Positions 12,083 to 24,001 are shown, counted from the first letter of the stretch. The stretch: DNA of 64,000 nucleotides from Moringa oleifera (GCA_021397835.1 JAJFZO010000537.1:2790001-2854000); one strand, 5' to 3'. Notes: generated from the letters alone by a model not told the origin. Numbers and translations: made by a program.

Positions 12083-12506
12083 TATCAATAAGTTGATTCG
12101 GTCAAAAAGGAAGGTCAAACCAAAGTAATTGAGTTTTGTTAAGTGAAATGTTGTCGAGCCCTATGCATGGGAATATATCTTTGCCGAGTTTCACATTGCA
12201 TGGCAAGTTGATAGATTGATTGTTTCTTAGTTGGTTCATAATGGATTGTGTTGGTTATGAGTTAGCAGATTTCATGCTCTTATTGGTCATTTTCCTCAGG
12301 TATAAGTAAAAAAACAAAAAGGAATAGTAGCTTATGCGTCGTGGCTTCTCCTTAGGAGATTATTGCGAGTTATTAGGATAAGAAGTTGTCAAATTCTTGT
12401 ATTTAAACCCTATGTATTTGCTAAGGGTGGCATCGATTTCTTTTACAAATAAATATCATGGTTTAGTTGAACAATAACTCCCTTGTAGACTGTTGATTGG
12501 AACCTA
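12083..12506 (+). repeat. right LTR of the chromovirus
   Basis: It matches the left LTR throughout, with many substitutions and small indels, which indicates an old insertion. The 3' limit is approximate because the last bases have diverged from the left copy's CTATCA end. Confidence 0.7.
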
Positions 12507-12902
12507 AAATGAGAGATATAGGTCCATCTATGGCCACTATCACAAATTGGAAGCTCTTAGGATTAGGTTTGATATTCTCAATAATGTGACCTTACACTTG
12601 CCTAGTGTGGAAAAGCAGCCATGGATTTATTGTCCTGGTTAGCTTTAGTGTTCATTAAGGTTACTTGAAAAAGGGGTGGTGGTTGTGCCTTCGTAGTTTT
12701 ATAATCTTACTTTGATGTTTTAAGGATTTCACCCTTGCAATTATCCTCAATGCATTGTGGTATTTGGTGGCTTTTATAGTTCTATATGTTAAGATTAGTT
12801 GCCCAAACTCTAAGCTCTTCATGACAAAGTGGTGGATTAGACTTGAATATACTATTGTTGATCTTACCGTGGGACTTACTATTCAGGTGTATTCCATCGT
12901 AA
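12507..12902. other. spacer between two gypsy elements
   Basis: About 400 bp without a recognisable gene or repeat. Short open reading exists but matches no family I know. Confidence 0.5.
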
Positions 12903-14163
12903 TGATGAGTTAATTTTACTAATGATTTAAGGTCTTTTTACTTGTTATTTTATTAGTTAATTAGAAATTTTGAAGTTGATTAATGTGTTTTTTTATGTTT
13001 GTTTTATAGTTAAATCATTTTGAAAGAAATAAAGAAAAAGTCAATAAAAAATCTACTATAAAGCCTTAACTTTTTAAATTTTTAAGTAACAGCTCTAGTC
13101 AAGATTTTAGGAAATTAGGATTCTGTTAATTTTTATTAGGATTAAGTCTTTAGTTATAAATAGGATACATAGCACCTTTATTAATATATATCAGAAGATA
13201 GACATTAGAAGGAAATAGACAACAAAAACAGATAAATACCTAAGAGAAATAGACATTAGAAAGAGTTATATACTAGAACAAAAGATTTAAGGTAGAGAGA
13301 GATCAAAAACAGAAGAAAAGGGAGATAAAGATGGGAAGATTCAAGAATGTGAGATTAAGTTAAGAATTGAAGATTGAAAATTTTCTTAAAGTTCATTCAA
13401 AAATTAACTTTCTCTCTTTTCTTTTTTGTCTTTGATTTTGTTAATTACATTTTTCATTAGGAATAAAAACTAAACTTTTAATTAAGAAAATTGGATGAAA
13501 TGGACACATTGAATTTTTTATTCAATTTTATAGTTTTCTTTATTCAATCAATTGTTTATCATTATTTTTCATGTTTGTGTATGTTAAAACCTACATTTAT
13601 TTGACTAATTAATTAAACTTGATGTTAGGAGGTTAAATTAGTTTAATTAGATCATGGTAATAAGCAATACATTAAGTATATTACGGTAAAAGCTATCACT
13701 TAGTCCTGTGTAATCATTTGCTAATTAATTGAATTATTAGCATATTAATTAGGCAACGAATAATCAAGATTTTAATGAATATTTTCATAGGCTAATTATC
13801 ATCGAAAGATGATAATTGATATGGGGTAATATATTCAATTTAACCTGAGAAATTTTTTTGATGCATTTTGGATTATTTGATCATTGATTTGCATAATTAA
13901 ATTAATTATTGCATACTTTGGATTAAATCTAATTTATTAAGGTAAACCAATTATCCTTTATCTTTTTTTGATATTATTCTCAAAACTATTTTAATTGCAT
14001 TTGTAGTTAATAACATATCTTAATGAATCCAATCTTGATTATTATTGTTTAATAATTTATAAATTATTAAATCTTAGTAATTAAGCTAAATTCTTGTGGA
14101 ATGATTTGGACTTCATTTTGTATTCATCGAAACGACTCATGCATTTACAAATTTGATACATCA
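12903..14163 (+). repeat. left LTR of the Athila-type element
   Basis: It begins TGATGAGTTA, matching TGACGAGTTA at 22356, and ends at ACATCA before a decayed primer-binding site. Length is about 1.26 kb, typical of the long LTRs of this lineage. Confidence 0.75.
13155..13163 (+). promoter_or_regulatory. TATA box in the left LTR
   Basis: TATAAATAG sits in a block shared by both LTRs, at the place expected for the element's own promoter. A purine-rich putative transcribed leader follows. Confidence 0.55.
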
Positions 14164-14182
14164 AGTTTTTAGTGATGTTATC
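14164..14182 (+). other. decayed primer-binding site
   Basis: AGTTTTTAGTGATGTTATC sits where Athila elements carry AGTTTTTGGCGCCGTTGCC. Most differences are G-to-A or C-to-T, as expected from loss of methylated cytosines. Confidence 0.55.
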
Positions 14183-14569
14183 AAAATTCCAGTCCTAGTA
14201 TCATAATGAGCAATTTTTATATTAATTTAAAATTGTTTAATTATTAAATTCTTTTTATTTTTTTCTTTCTTTGAGTAAATTTGTACTTTATTTACATTTA
14301 ATTAGTGTATAAGACGTGCATAATCTTGCTACTTCAAGGAACATAGAGATAGCAGAGGGATATACTTAAGGAAATAAAAGAATTTTCTTAAGTTAAAAAA
14401 AAGAGCAAGAAATGCAATAAAATAAAATAAAATAAAATAAAATGTAATAAAAGACAGTGTTAAACCAAATCCTTTAACCAATGGTAATGTTAAGCCTTTG
14501 AGAGATAATGCAATCCCAAATATTAGTGAACAAGGCTCAAGCATAATACATTTTACAATTATTATGTAC

Positions 14570-15190
14570 ATCTTCAAGACCAAGCCATCAATCATTCAAA
14601 TGATTTAGTCTTCAGCATAGTTTACTAGACTATCTAGTGAAGATACAAATGCACACATCGCAAATTTCTTAGAAATTTGTGACTTATTCAAAATGAATGG
14701 TGTCACTAATAATGTAATAAGATTGAAGTTGTTCCCAATTTCACTTAGAGACAAGGCTTAGTCATGGTTGGCTCCCATGCTTAAGGTACGTTTACTACTT
14801 GGAATTAATTAGCTGAAACATTCTTAGCTAAATATTTCCTTCTTGCTAAAATTGCAAAGATGAGAAATGACTTAAGGAAATTTATGCAATTGAAGTTCGA
14901 GTCTTTGTATGAATTCATGAGAAAGATTTAAGGACATGCTACAACGTTGTCTGTATCATGGTTTGCCTAATGGTTGTAGGTATAGACTTTTTATAATAGA
15001 TTAAATGCACAAACTAAGACAATCATTGATGTTGTTCAAGTGGTGCTTTGATGGGTAAAATCATTGACGAAGTCATCACTACTTGCAGAGATGGCCTCTA
15101 GTAACTATCAATGGTTGGTAGATAGAACATCCAAGAGAATTATGGGAGTCTGTGAGATGGATGGTCTTTTTGTGTTGGCAAATAAGATTG
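14570..15190 (+). pseudogene. gag remnant of the Athila-type element
   Basis: Frames interrupted by stops read ANFLEICDLFKMNGVTNN, VIRLKLFPISLRDKA, LAETFLAKYFLLAKIAKM, FESLYEFMRK and YHGLPNG. These follow the capsid order of Athila gag, including the LR..LFPFSL..KA block. The protein would form the intracellular particle. It is non-functional here. Confidence 0.8.
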
Positions 15191-15829
15191 AGTTTACTTA
15201 AATTGCTAATTTTGTTTAATCTTTGTATGTATGTGAACTAGTCGGAGAGGATATTTGAGTATCGAGTTTTGAGTGGTGGTCTTTTTGCACCATCAAATCA
15301 AAAGTAAGCTCTATATATGCAAAATTACACTAAACAAAATAACTTGTATTCCTATATTTACAATCTTGGATGGAGGAATCACCTTAAATTTTTATGGGGT
15401 AACAATTAGAATATTTAAAAGTCACTTTATAGATTTCACAAATCACCTCTTTGGTAAAAGAAGAAAATATCTTTGGAGGATACATTGACTAAGCAAACAA
15501 TGACTACAAAGTAGTTCATAGTAAAAAATTAAATCTACATTGAACAACTAGTCTACTACAATCAAAAAATTGGAAACTCAAGTTGACCAAATTACTACCT
15601 CATTAGCCATAAGACCACAAGGGGCTTTACTTAGCAATATAAAACCTAATTCAAAGGATAACAAGTAAGTAAAAACCATCACCATCAGAAATAGTAAGCA
15701 ATGAAAAGATCCTTAGATAGGAAAAAGAAAACTAAAATATTTTATGCTAACGATGAAATTGATTATTTCTATGTTCCTACCCCTTTGAAAATATATCTTT
15801 CACCTATTTCATTTTCTCAAAGATTAAAG

Positions 15830-16360
15830 AAGTAGGAAGTTTTACCTCAAATGCCTAAATATGCCAAATATTTTAAGGACATTTTAACTAATAAAAAGAA
15901 ATTAGAGAAGCATGAAATTGTTATGCTTACAGAAGAATGTAGTGTTCATTTTTGAAACAAGCTACCCTTTAACCTAAAATATACAAGGAGCTTTATTGGT
16001 AATTTTGAATTTGATAAAGCATTATATGATTTAAGTGCTAGAGTAATTCTAGTGTCTGTTTCTATCTTTAGGAAGCTTAAATTGGAATTCTATGATAGTC
16101 TCTCCATAGCTATCAAATCATTTTGTGAAGTGCCCTCTAAGAGTAATAGAAAATATTTTAGTAAAGATAGGTAAGTTTATCTTCTCTGTTGATTTCATAG
16201 TACTTGATATGGAGGAAGATAAAGAGGTCTTTTTGATTTTAGGCAAACCATTCTTAGCAACCTAAAAGGCCTTAATTAATATTCAATATGATAAGCTAAC
16301 TCTTTAAGTAGGTGAAGAGAAAGCTATTTTTAATATATTTAAGACTATATGACGTACACA
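15830..16360 (+). pseudogene. aspartic protease remnant (Athila type)
   Basis: The sequence reads PKYAKYFKDILTNKKKLE, EIVMLTEECS, IGNFEFDKALYDLSARV, FSVDFIVLDMEEDKE and LGKPFLAT. These are in the order and spacing of the Athila protease. The catalytic triad region is altered: the usual DLGAS reads DLSAR. Stops and shifts are present. Confidence 0.8.
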
Positions 16361-16429
16361 AGGTAATGATTCTTGTTGGAAAAAAGTTATAAATAATTAT
16401 ATCTCTGATATGTTTGCATAAAAACACCC

Positions 16430-17285
16430 AATGGATGCTATGACAAATGTCATAAATTATTTAGAATCTTCTATGACTTTTGTAGCAAGATATCAAAGGT
16501 TTGAGAAGTTACGAGTATGTCTTACTAAACCTAAATGGTCAATGAAAGAGCCACTTAAGCTTGAACTTAAACAACTACCATTCCATTTAAGGAAAATTAA
16601 CCTAATATTTAATGGAGAAAAATGTCACTTCGTGGTGTAGAAAGGTATAATACTAAACCATAATGGAATTGAGGTGGATAAAGTAAAGACTAAGATAATA
16701 AAAAAGTTACCACCTCCAACATTTGTCAAAAGAGTGAGGAGTTTTTTAGGTTTACAGGGTTTTATAGAAGATTCATAAAAAATATTTCCAAAATCACTAA
16801 ACATTTGTTTGTAAAAGATGTTCCCTTCAATTTTGTAAATAAATGCCTTATTACTTTTGATAAGTTGAAGAAGGAACTTACCTCAGCTCTATTTATTATT
16901 GCCCCTAACTAGACATTGCTATTGAATTGATGTGTAATGCAAACGACTATGCTATTAGAGTAGTGTTGGGACAAAAAAAGGACAAGAGGTTGCATGTAAT
17001 CTACTATGCAAGTCACACATTATCTGATGTGTACCTTAATTATGCAACCACAGAAGAAGTATTACTAGTAGTGGTATTTGCATATGATAAGTTCATGTTC
17101 TATTTAATTAGGTCAAAAGTGATAGTGTACATAAACCACTTTATAATCAAATATCTGCTTATAAAGAAGGACACTAGATTAAGACTTATCAAATGGATTC
17201 TTTTTTTGTGAGAATTTGACATAGAGATTAGTGATAAGAAGAAAAATAAATTTTTTTTAGTAAATTACCTATCTTGAATGCAATT
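16430..17285 (+). pseudogene. RT tail and RNase H remnant with the RT core deleted
   Basis: After ELKQLPFHLR, which precedes the RT in this family, the reading jumps directly to KINLIFNGEKCHFVV. That block normally lies some 170 residues later, after the YxDD motif. The rest follows normally: NHNGIEVDKVKTKIIKKLPP, LGLQGFYRRFIKNISKITK, then an almost intact RNase H from 16927 (VVLGQKKDKRLHVIYYAS, LNYATTEEVLL, KYLLIKKDTRLRLIKWI). The RT active site is therefore absent. Confidence 0.85.
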
Positions 17286-17339
17286 ACCTAAAAATGATAA
17301 TACACTACCTTCGACTGAAAAAGTGTTTCCTAATGAGTA

Positions 17340-18480
17340 ACTTTTTGCTCTAAAAAAGGATCAAGTGCCATGATATGTTAATTTTATTAATTTTTTGACT
17401 TGTGGCCTAACACTTCTTTTTTTTTTTTTTTTCATTTCAACAATAAAAGTTCTTTGTGGATGTGAAGCATTATATTTGGGAAGATCCTTATATGTACAAA
17501 TAGTGTACAAATCAAATAATCGAAAAATGCATTCTAAAGGAGATGGTAAGTGTTTTATATCATTGTCATTCTAGTCAGTATGGTGGTTACTTTGGTCTAA
17601 CCAAAATAGTAGCAAAGGTATTGCAATCTAGGTTTTACTGGCTTATTTTATTTAAAGATGCACATACCATGCATGTGATAAAATGCTAGAAAATTGAAAA
17701 CATCTCTAAGAAAAATGAAATGTCATTGAATAACAAGCTAGAAGTATAAATATTTGAAATGTTGAGAATAGATTTTATGGACCCATTTATTTTTTCTTAC
17801 AATGATAAGTATATCTAAATGGTTGTCGATTATGTTTTTAAATGGGTAAAAGTTGTACCTTTATCCACTAATGATGCTAAAATTGTAGTGAATTTTCTGA
17901 AGAACATATTCTCCAGGTTTGAAGTCCCTAAGTTTACTATTAATGATAAAGGTTCTCACTTTTAGAGCCATCAATTCGAGGCACGTATCACTAAATATGG
18001 TGTTAAGTATAAGTTTGTATTAGCCTATCACCTACAAATAAGTGGCCAAGTAGAAGTTTCTAATAGAGAATTTAAAAGAATCCTAGATAAAATTGTTAGT
18101 GCTTTTAGAAAAGATTAATCCAAAAAAAATAGAAGATACTTTATGGGCATGTAGGTGGTTTCTAAGACACCAATAGGGATGTCCCATGTAAGCTAGTTTA
18201 TGAAAAAGCTTGCCATTTACTTATTTAGCTCGAGAATAAAGCTTATTAGACTACTAAAATAGAGCAAAATTGAAACCTTACTTGATAAAAATTTTTGATG
18301 AGCAAGTCACTTCAATCAAATTAGATAATCCTTAAAGGTCAATCTAAATTTATCTAAATTATTAGTTTATATATTATATTAGTAAGGTCTAATGGATTTA
18401 TGATTGTTATAGGTGGAAAAGATGGAAGAATTATGTTATCCAAAGTTGCAAATTTTGAAAAAGGAAAATTTTTCTAAGTT
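17340..18480 (+). pseudogene. integrase remnant (Athila type)
   Basis: Reading includes the zinc-binding region (CHSSQYGGYFGLTKIVAKVL), NISKKNEMSLNN, the catalytic core with RIDFMDPF and DYVFKWVKVVPLSTNDAK, INDKGSHF, and YHLQISGQVEVSNREFKRIL. The D-D-E positions fall at the first D of DFM, the D of NDKG and the E of QVEVSN. A few stops interrupt an otherwise long frame. The poly-T run near 17418 sits inside it. Confidence 0.85.
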
Positions 18481-19049
18481 TAAGACTTAGAGCCTATTTC
18501 TTGATGACCTATGAGCACTATAGTCAAATAAGTTCTTGTTGATACTAATTTTTTGCCTCATTTCAAATGGTTTGATCGAATGGTGAGTTAATGTGTTGTT
18601 TGCAAGAGGTCTTTTAGTGAGTTTTATTTGGTTAGGCCTTAAATGAGTCACTAGGCCAAACTTTACTTTGAGGGTCTTTGTGACGTATTTAGTTTTAAGA
18701 ACTATTGGGCTTTGTTGTAAGGTAGGGTTTATCACAGTCAAAGAAAGAAAGTATTATTATACCTCAAATAAGCAATTTATAAAAGAGCAATTCAAAATAA
18801 GGCAAATTTTTATTAAATTAAAGTAGCAAATTACAAAAAGAAGATTATACCTACAAAGAGCCACTAGCAACTACAAAGAACTACAATTAGCTACAAAAAA
18901 AGTTACAAACAATTACAAACAGTAATAAATAGTAATAAATAGTAGCCAATGACCACATTCAAGCATGACTTACTTGCTGAAGAGTGCTTGAAGATTGATA
19001 AAACCTAGTCAAATATGGGTCATTACTTGAGTTAAAAAACCCGAAAGAC

Positions 19050-19600
19050 CTGCCATAACTTTTGCACATGGAATCCAATTAAAGTGATTTGAGTGGTGTT
19101 ATAAAGCTAAGAGAAAGTATTACAAATGTTTAGTTGAGGTCAAATAGAGATTCCAAATGCATCAAAGGTATAAGTTAATCTAAAACTACATAATACTCAT
19201 AATTCTACTATGATAGGATCACCAAGGGATATCTAAAAAGACTTACTATGACTTTAACTTCTAAGATCCAATTAAAGTGAGTCATGTGGCATTACAAAGG
19301 CAAAGAAAAGGCTACAAATTCTATATTGGGGCCAAGTGGAGATTTCAAGAACATCATGGATATACTAGTATTTAAAGTTACACAACATAGAAATAAAGCA
19401 ACCAGTGATCCTACTATAGTATTTTGAGCATACTCCCACATCAAAGATTTCATTAAGGTGATTTAAGTGGCATTGTGAAGAGGAGAGAAAATTTACAACT
19501 TTTACATTAAGTACATATTGAAATCTAGAATGCATTAATGGTAAATCTTTATAGAAGATGGTCTGTTGAGCTATAAGGGTGCTTATAGCCTGGTAACCTT
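19050..19600 (+). repeat. three degenerate tandem copies of about 190 bp
   Basis: Anchors recur in the same order: AATTAAAGTGATTT near 19077, AATTAAAGTGAGTC near 19271 and ATTAAGGTGATTT near 19453. Each is followed by a GTGG-TTA/CATT word, a GAGAAA-like purine run, a TACAA(A/C)T word and a caaatagagatt-type word. Copies differ by many substitutions. Confidence 0.65.
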
Positions 19601-19691
19601 TTGGCTTGCTCTTCAAACTTATGACGTGGTAGTAGCCAAGTCATTCAAGTAGCATAGATATGGCTACCAACGACCTCAATAATAATAGGTA

Positions 19692-19795
19692 CAAGTGCTT
19701 ATCCAAGGTGCTCATCTAAGGTGCCCATTGAAAGTGCCCATCTAATATGCCCATTTAATGTGCCCATCTAAAGTGTCCATCTAAGGTGCCCATCT
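19692..19795 (+). repeat. 13-bp tandem array, about eight copies
   Basis: Seven good copies of AAGGTGCCCATCT-like units run head to tail from 19705 to 19795, preceded by a weaker copy (CAAGTGCTTATCC). Most copies share the core TGCCCAT and differ at one to three positions. Confidence 0.85.
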
Positions 19796-20989
19796 AATGT
19801 AGAAACCAAGTGCCCCTACTAAAATGTTAAGTAGCTCCTTGGGTGTGCTTTCAAACGCATGATGTGGTTGCCTAAAGATCTACTACATAGTAGGTATGGC
19901 TACTATATTAAACAACCCATAATTCAATTTTAAGCCTAACATTTGGCACTAAAGCAACCCAACATGAAGTAGAAAGGATGACCAACCAAAAATGCATCAA
20001 ATTTGCTCCAAAATTCTTACGTAAAAGATTAATGGATGACAATAAGGAAGATCAACAATAATATACACTTATGATTAAAGATTGTAACAAAAAATTATAT
20101 GAAGTTCACATCAAAACAAGCGTCAAATTGCAAAGACTAAAAGAGCTACGTCAAAGACAACTCAAGATACCTTATTAGGTAGGTGTCCAAATGACACCAG
20201 TCGCTTTAGTTTAGGAACTTGAGGTTGCCTATTAACGTGTACCCTCAAAATTACTGTGAAAAAGGAAGCTAGGTTCATCCATGACACATAAGGCAATCAC
20301 ATTCATATACACTTAAAACACTCATTTGCTCTTTATAATCAATACTTAGGAAGGAAACAAGTCCCGATCCGCTAAGGTTTCTCATCTCTTGTAAGTTTTC
20401 CTAAATTTATTCAATTTAATATATGAATTTAGGATTGTATATATTTTATCTTCGATAAAGGAAGGATTAATTATTAAACTTATTATCTTTATTTATGCAA
20501 TTTATTATGTTCATTGCTTAGAAATTAGGATATTGTCATTTCCAATTGTAGTTGCTATTAATTTTCATATATTTCATAAAATATGCCTAGATTTAGAAGA
20601 AAAAAGATGGAACAATTGTGAAATTCCTTTCTTCCCAAAAATTATTTTGGAACATTAGGGATGGAATGATTATGATACCTTAGTGGTTTTTCTAAAATAC
20701 TCTTGTTTATAGAGATCATATTTTTTATTAAATGCCATGGTTAATATAAAAATTCAAAAAATAAATTTAATTTTATTAGTACTAATTTTGGGCGTCGTGG
20801 GATGCTAATTCTTTCCCACACGTAATCGACTCTGAAACTCTTTTTTTAAGTAAAATGATTGGTTTTCTCTTTTAATTTGAAAAATAAAATTTTGCTAGCC
20901 AATTACACCTAAAATATTGGTGGTAATTCCTATCAATTTTCACATCGAGGGTTTTCCTCGAAACCTTAACTAGGACAATCCTATTTTAT

Positions 20990-22355
20990 TTTTATATACT
21001 TAATCTTTTTCACATCGAGGACAATGTATACTGTAGTGTGGGGGTATTTTAGGTTTTTATTTTTTTACTTTATATTGAACTTAATTTTATATTTGCAACT
21101 TTGACATAAATAATGTAATTTTTATCTATTTTGATAATAATGATATATTTTAAGTGTTCCTTATATGCCAATGATGATGTTTAATTATCATTGTGTATGA
21201 CTTATGGGTGAATTAAATTGGGGTATGAGTATGCAATAAAATTAGAAAATAATTTTACACGTGCATGTCTTGAAAATTGAATTATGTATGCATTTAGAGA
21301 AGGCTTATATGATCTTGAAACTACATGAATTTTCAAATAGATGAAAATATTTTAAAATTTATTTGATCTTTTCCCGAGGTGAAATTTTAGATTATGCATA
21401 ATTAAGAAGATGATTAAGACCATTTTTGGAACCTTTAAACCATTCGTGCCTACCTGATTATATTTATCCCTAGTTATCCCATTTGAGCTTGATTATCACC
21501 TTTTCCTTAGTAAACCTCATAAATGCTAGCTTAAAAGTTTCTTTCTCTATTTTACTTTACTTTTAACTATGTGAATTTTACTGAAAAATTTCAGTTAAAC
21601 ATATGTTTAATGAAAAAAGATGGTTGAAAAGGTTAAGCCAAGCATTATGTAGTGAAAAAAATATTGTTAGAAATGTTAAGTGAAACATGAGTTTAGTGAA
21701 AGAGATGGATTATAAAAGGCAATATCCTTACTATTAAAAAAAAAAGAGAGAGAAAAAGAAAGAAAAGGAAAAGCCTTGGGTTAAAAAGAAAATCTTTTAG
21801 AGAAATGAATTAGCAATTGAAAAAGAAGCAAGTGTGGCGACGTTCTAAAGAGCCCAAATTTGAACCTAAAGAAAAAAGAATGAAAGAAAGGCATGCTTCA
21901 AAAGTTGTTAATTCAAAAATTTTCTTTTCCATACCTAAACCCTAGACTTACATTACAAGCTGAATAAATTCATATTGATTCTTACCTATGTGTATTCTAC
22001 ATTAATGGAGAGATAAATGAAAAAAAAAAACAAACAAATGAAATGTTATTGTACTTTAATAGTTTGTGTTTCTTTCATATTATGTACTCTCTTTTGAATG
22101 TGCATATAATGAGGTTTGGTTGGTATGTGCATGGACGAGGATACATAAAAGAAAAGAAAAGACTTTTGTATGAATTCTAGTACTTGTGTTTTCATTTTCT
22201 CTTGTCTATTTGATTATACTTATTGGGCAATTTTTGAGAACATCATAGAAATACTTGAATATATCGGCACCATAATAATTTTTTTATTTAAAAAAGTCTT
22301 TTTTTTTGTTTTATTTTGCTCGAGGACTAGTAAAATATCATGTGTAGGGGTATAT
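20990..22355 (+). other. Athila-type 3' non-coding region and polypurine tract
   Basis: ACATCGAGGACAATGT and AGTGTGGGGGTAT near 21012-21050 are words I associate with the region after pol in this lineage. Near 22319-22352, CTCGAGGACTAG followed by GTGTAGGGGTATAT forms the purine tract directly before the right LTR. The stretch between them has no intact ORF. It contains purine-rich runs near 21738-21770. Confidence 0.65.
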
Positions 22356-23110
22356 TGACGAGTTACTCTTATCAATAATTTAGGATCTTTTTACTTATTG
22401 TCTTGTTAGTTAATTGAAAATTTTTAGTTCGTTTTATGCTTTTTTTGTATATTGAAATTAAATCATTTTAGAAGAAATAAAAAAAAAGACTATAAAAAGT
22501 TTACTTAGTCACCTTAACTGTAGATTTTGAAGCCAAAAACCCAATCGAAAATTTCAAAAAATTAAGATTTTGTTAATTTTTATTAGGATTAGTTCTTTAA
22601 GTATAAATAGGATAAATTATGTCTTTGTAAAAAGGATATAAATACCATGAGATAAATGTGAAAAAAGATAGGATACTAAAAAGAGATAGATATATATGAA
22701 GATGACCTCCAAAAAGAGATATATACTAGAAACAAAGATACGAGGAAGAGAGAACAAAGATACGAGGAAGAGAGATCCTAGATGGAAAGAGATTAGAAAT
22801 AGAGGAAGAGAAAGATACATAAGGGAAGATCCAAAAATGCGAGACCAAGATTTTTTTAGAATTCATTCAAAATCTAGTTTTGTCTTTCTTCTCCTTTATC
22901 TTTAATTTTGTTATTTTTTCTACTGTAAATAGAAACTAAACTTTTGGTTAAGGAAATTAGATGAAATCTATACATTAAAATTTTAATCTAAATTTATAAT
23001 TCTTATTTAATGATTTACTTATTAGCATTAATTTGATTAATAGATTAAACTCGATACCAATTCAGATATTGATAAATTAAATGGTAATATATAATTAAAA
23101 TTAATTGAAA
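22356..23110 (+). repeat. right LTR of the Athila-type element, incomplete
   Basis: It aligns with the left LTR from the start (TGACGAGTTA) through the TATA block (TATAAATAG at 22602-22610) and the purine-rich leader. Similarity is lost near 23110, so roughly the last 500 bp are deleted or too diverged to see. Confidence 0.7.
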
Positions 23111-23440
23111 TGATGAGTATAATCTTAAAATATTAATAACTATTAATTTATTCAAATATTAATATTAAATACTTTATAAATTCAAATAATAAATAAAGAT
23201 TATGTAAAATTTTAGATAAAGTTATTAATTTTTTATAATTAATTTTTTAAAATTTAAATTAAATAAAATTTATTAATTTATATTTATTAAAAATATTTTA
23301 AAATTAAAATATAATTAAAGAGAAAAAATAAACTCTGAATTTCAATTGAGTTTTACCTTACACTTTTAAAACGTCCTATCATTAATAATCTTTTTTAGAT
23401 AAAGGCAAATTAAATATAATGGTAATCTAAATCTTATCCC
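23111..23440. other. AT-rich DNA upstream of the CWC21-like gene
   Basis: Almost pure A/T sequence with no gene. It ends where base composition changes sharply at about 23430, at the promoter of the next gene. Confidence 0.5.
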
Positions 23441-24001
23441 GCCTGATTTCATCCGGTGGTCCAATCTTATTTGACATTAACTCGTCCTTCGCAGCGGGCG
23501 GGCATCAATTTCGCGCTTATCCTCAGATAAGACAGCATAGAGAGAGAAAGCGAGCGAAGAAGATGGGAAAGGAAGCCAAAAGAAGCTATCTTCCTTAGGG
23601 GACTCAGAAACCCTAACCTAGATATTACGAATTTTATATATTGATTCCGCGCTTTAATTTTGTCTTTATCTTATTTGATCATGATCTGCCTTTGTGATCT
23701 TATCTTTATCATATGATAAGTTTGTTTCGATTGGGGATCTTTTACTCCAGATTTACGATCGATTCCATTGCGGAAGCAATCTGATCTTATTCGATTTCAC
23801 CCAACAAAGACGCGAATTCTATTTGTTGTTTTTGTTGCAGTGGTATCCTCATTGTTTAGGTTTTTGTCGACCAGAATACTCTGCTGCACGATCTATATTC
23901 AAAGTAAATCGCCTTACAGAGGCGGCTTGGTTATTTGTGATCTTGGCGTACCCATTAGGGTTTGTGAGTGAGTCGATTAAGAGCAGAAAGAGAAGAAAAG
24001 A
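23440..24001 (+). promoter_or_regulatory. promoter and 5' leader of the CWC21-like gene
   Basis: The sequence turns GC-richer, with a CCAAT at 23460 and GCGGGCGGGC at 23494, followed by a GAGA-rich stretch typical of a plant leader. A short upstream ORF (ATG at 23563, 11 codons, TAG ending at 23598) may be transcribed. TTTTTGTTGCAG ending at 23840 could be the acceptor of a leader intron. The transcription start cannot be fixed. Confidence 0.5.

Larger units (their letters stand above)
5057..12506 (+). mobile_element. decayed Ty3/gypsy chromovirus with a nested insertion
   Basis: Two diverged direct repeats (about 5057-5505 and 12083-12506) flank gag, protease, RNase H, integrase and chromodomain remnants in gypsy order on the plus strand. 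A primer-binding site follows the left LTR and a purine tract precedes the right one. The frame is broken by many stops and shifts. The reverse transcriptase core with its YxDD motif is missing between protease (about 6740) and the RNase H connection (about 7070). A 2,976-bp insertion (9019-11994) sits inside the chromodomain codons. No clean target-site duplication of the whole element was found. It looks old and inactive. Confidence 0.85.
18490..20970. other. non-coding stretch of the Athila-type element or a nested insertion
   Basis: No coding family was recognised over 2.5 kb. It contains a block of about 190-bp degenerate repeats (19050-19600) and a 13-bp tandem array (19692-19795). Because conserved Athila 3' words resume near 21012, part of this stretch may be a younger insertion, but no target duplication was located. 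Confidence 0.45.
12903..23110 (+). mobile_element. decayed Athila-type Ty3/gypsy element
   Basis: Matching LTR sequences begin at 12903 and 22356. Between them lie gag, protease, part of RT, RNase H and integrase with strong Athila-family wording, all on the plus strand. Then come a long non-coding 3' region with the family's conserved words (ACATCGAGGACAATGT near 21012, AGTGTGGGGGTAT near 21037) and a purine tract before the right LTR. All frames are interrupted. The span 18490-20970 is not typical for the family and may be another insertion. The right LTR loses similarity near 23110, about 500 bp short of the left one. Confidence 0.85.
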
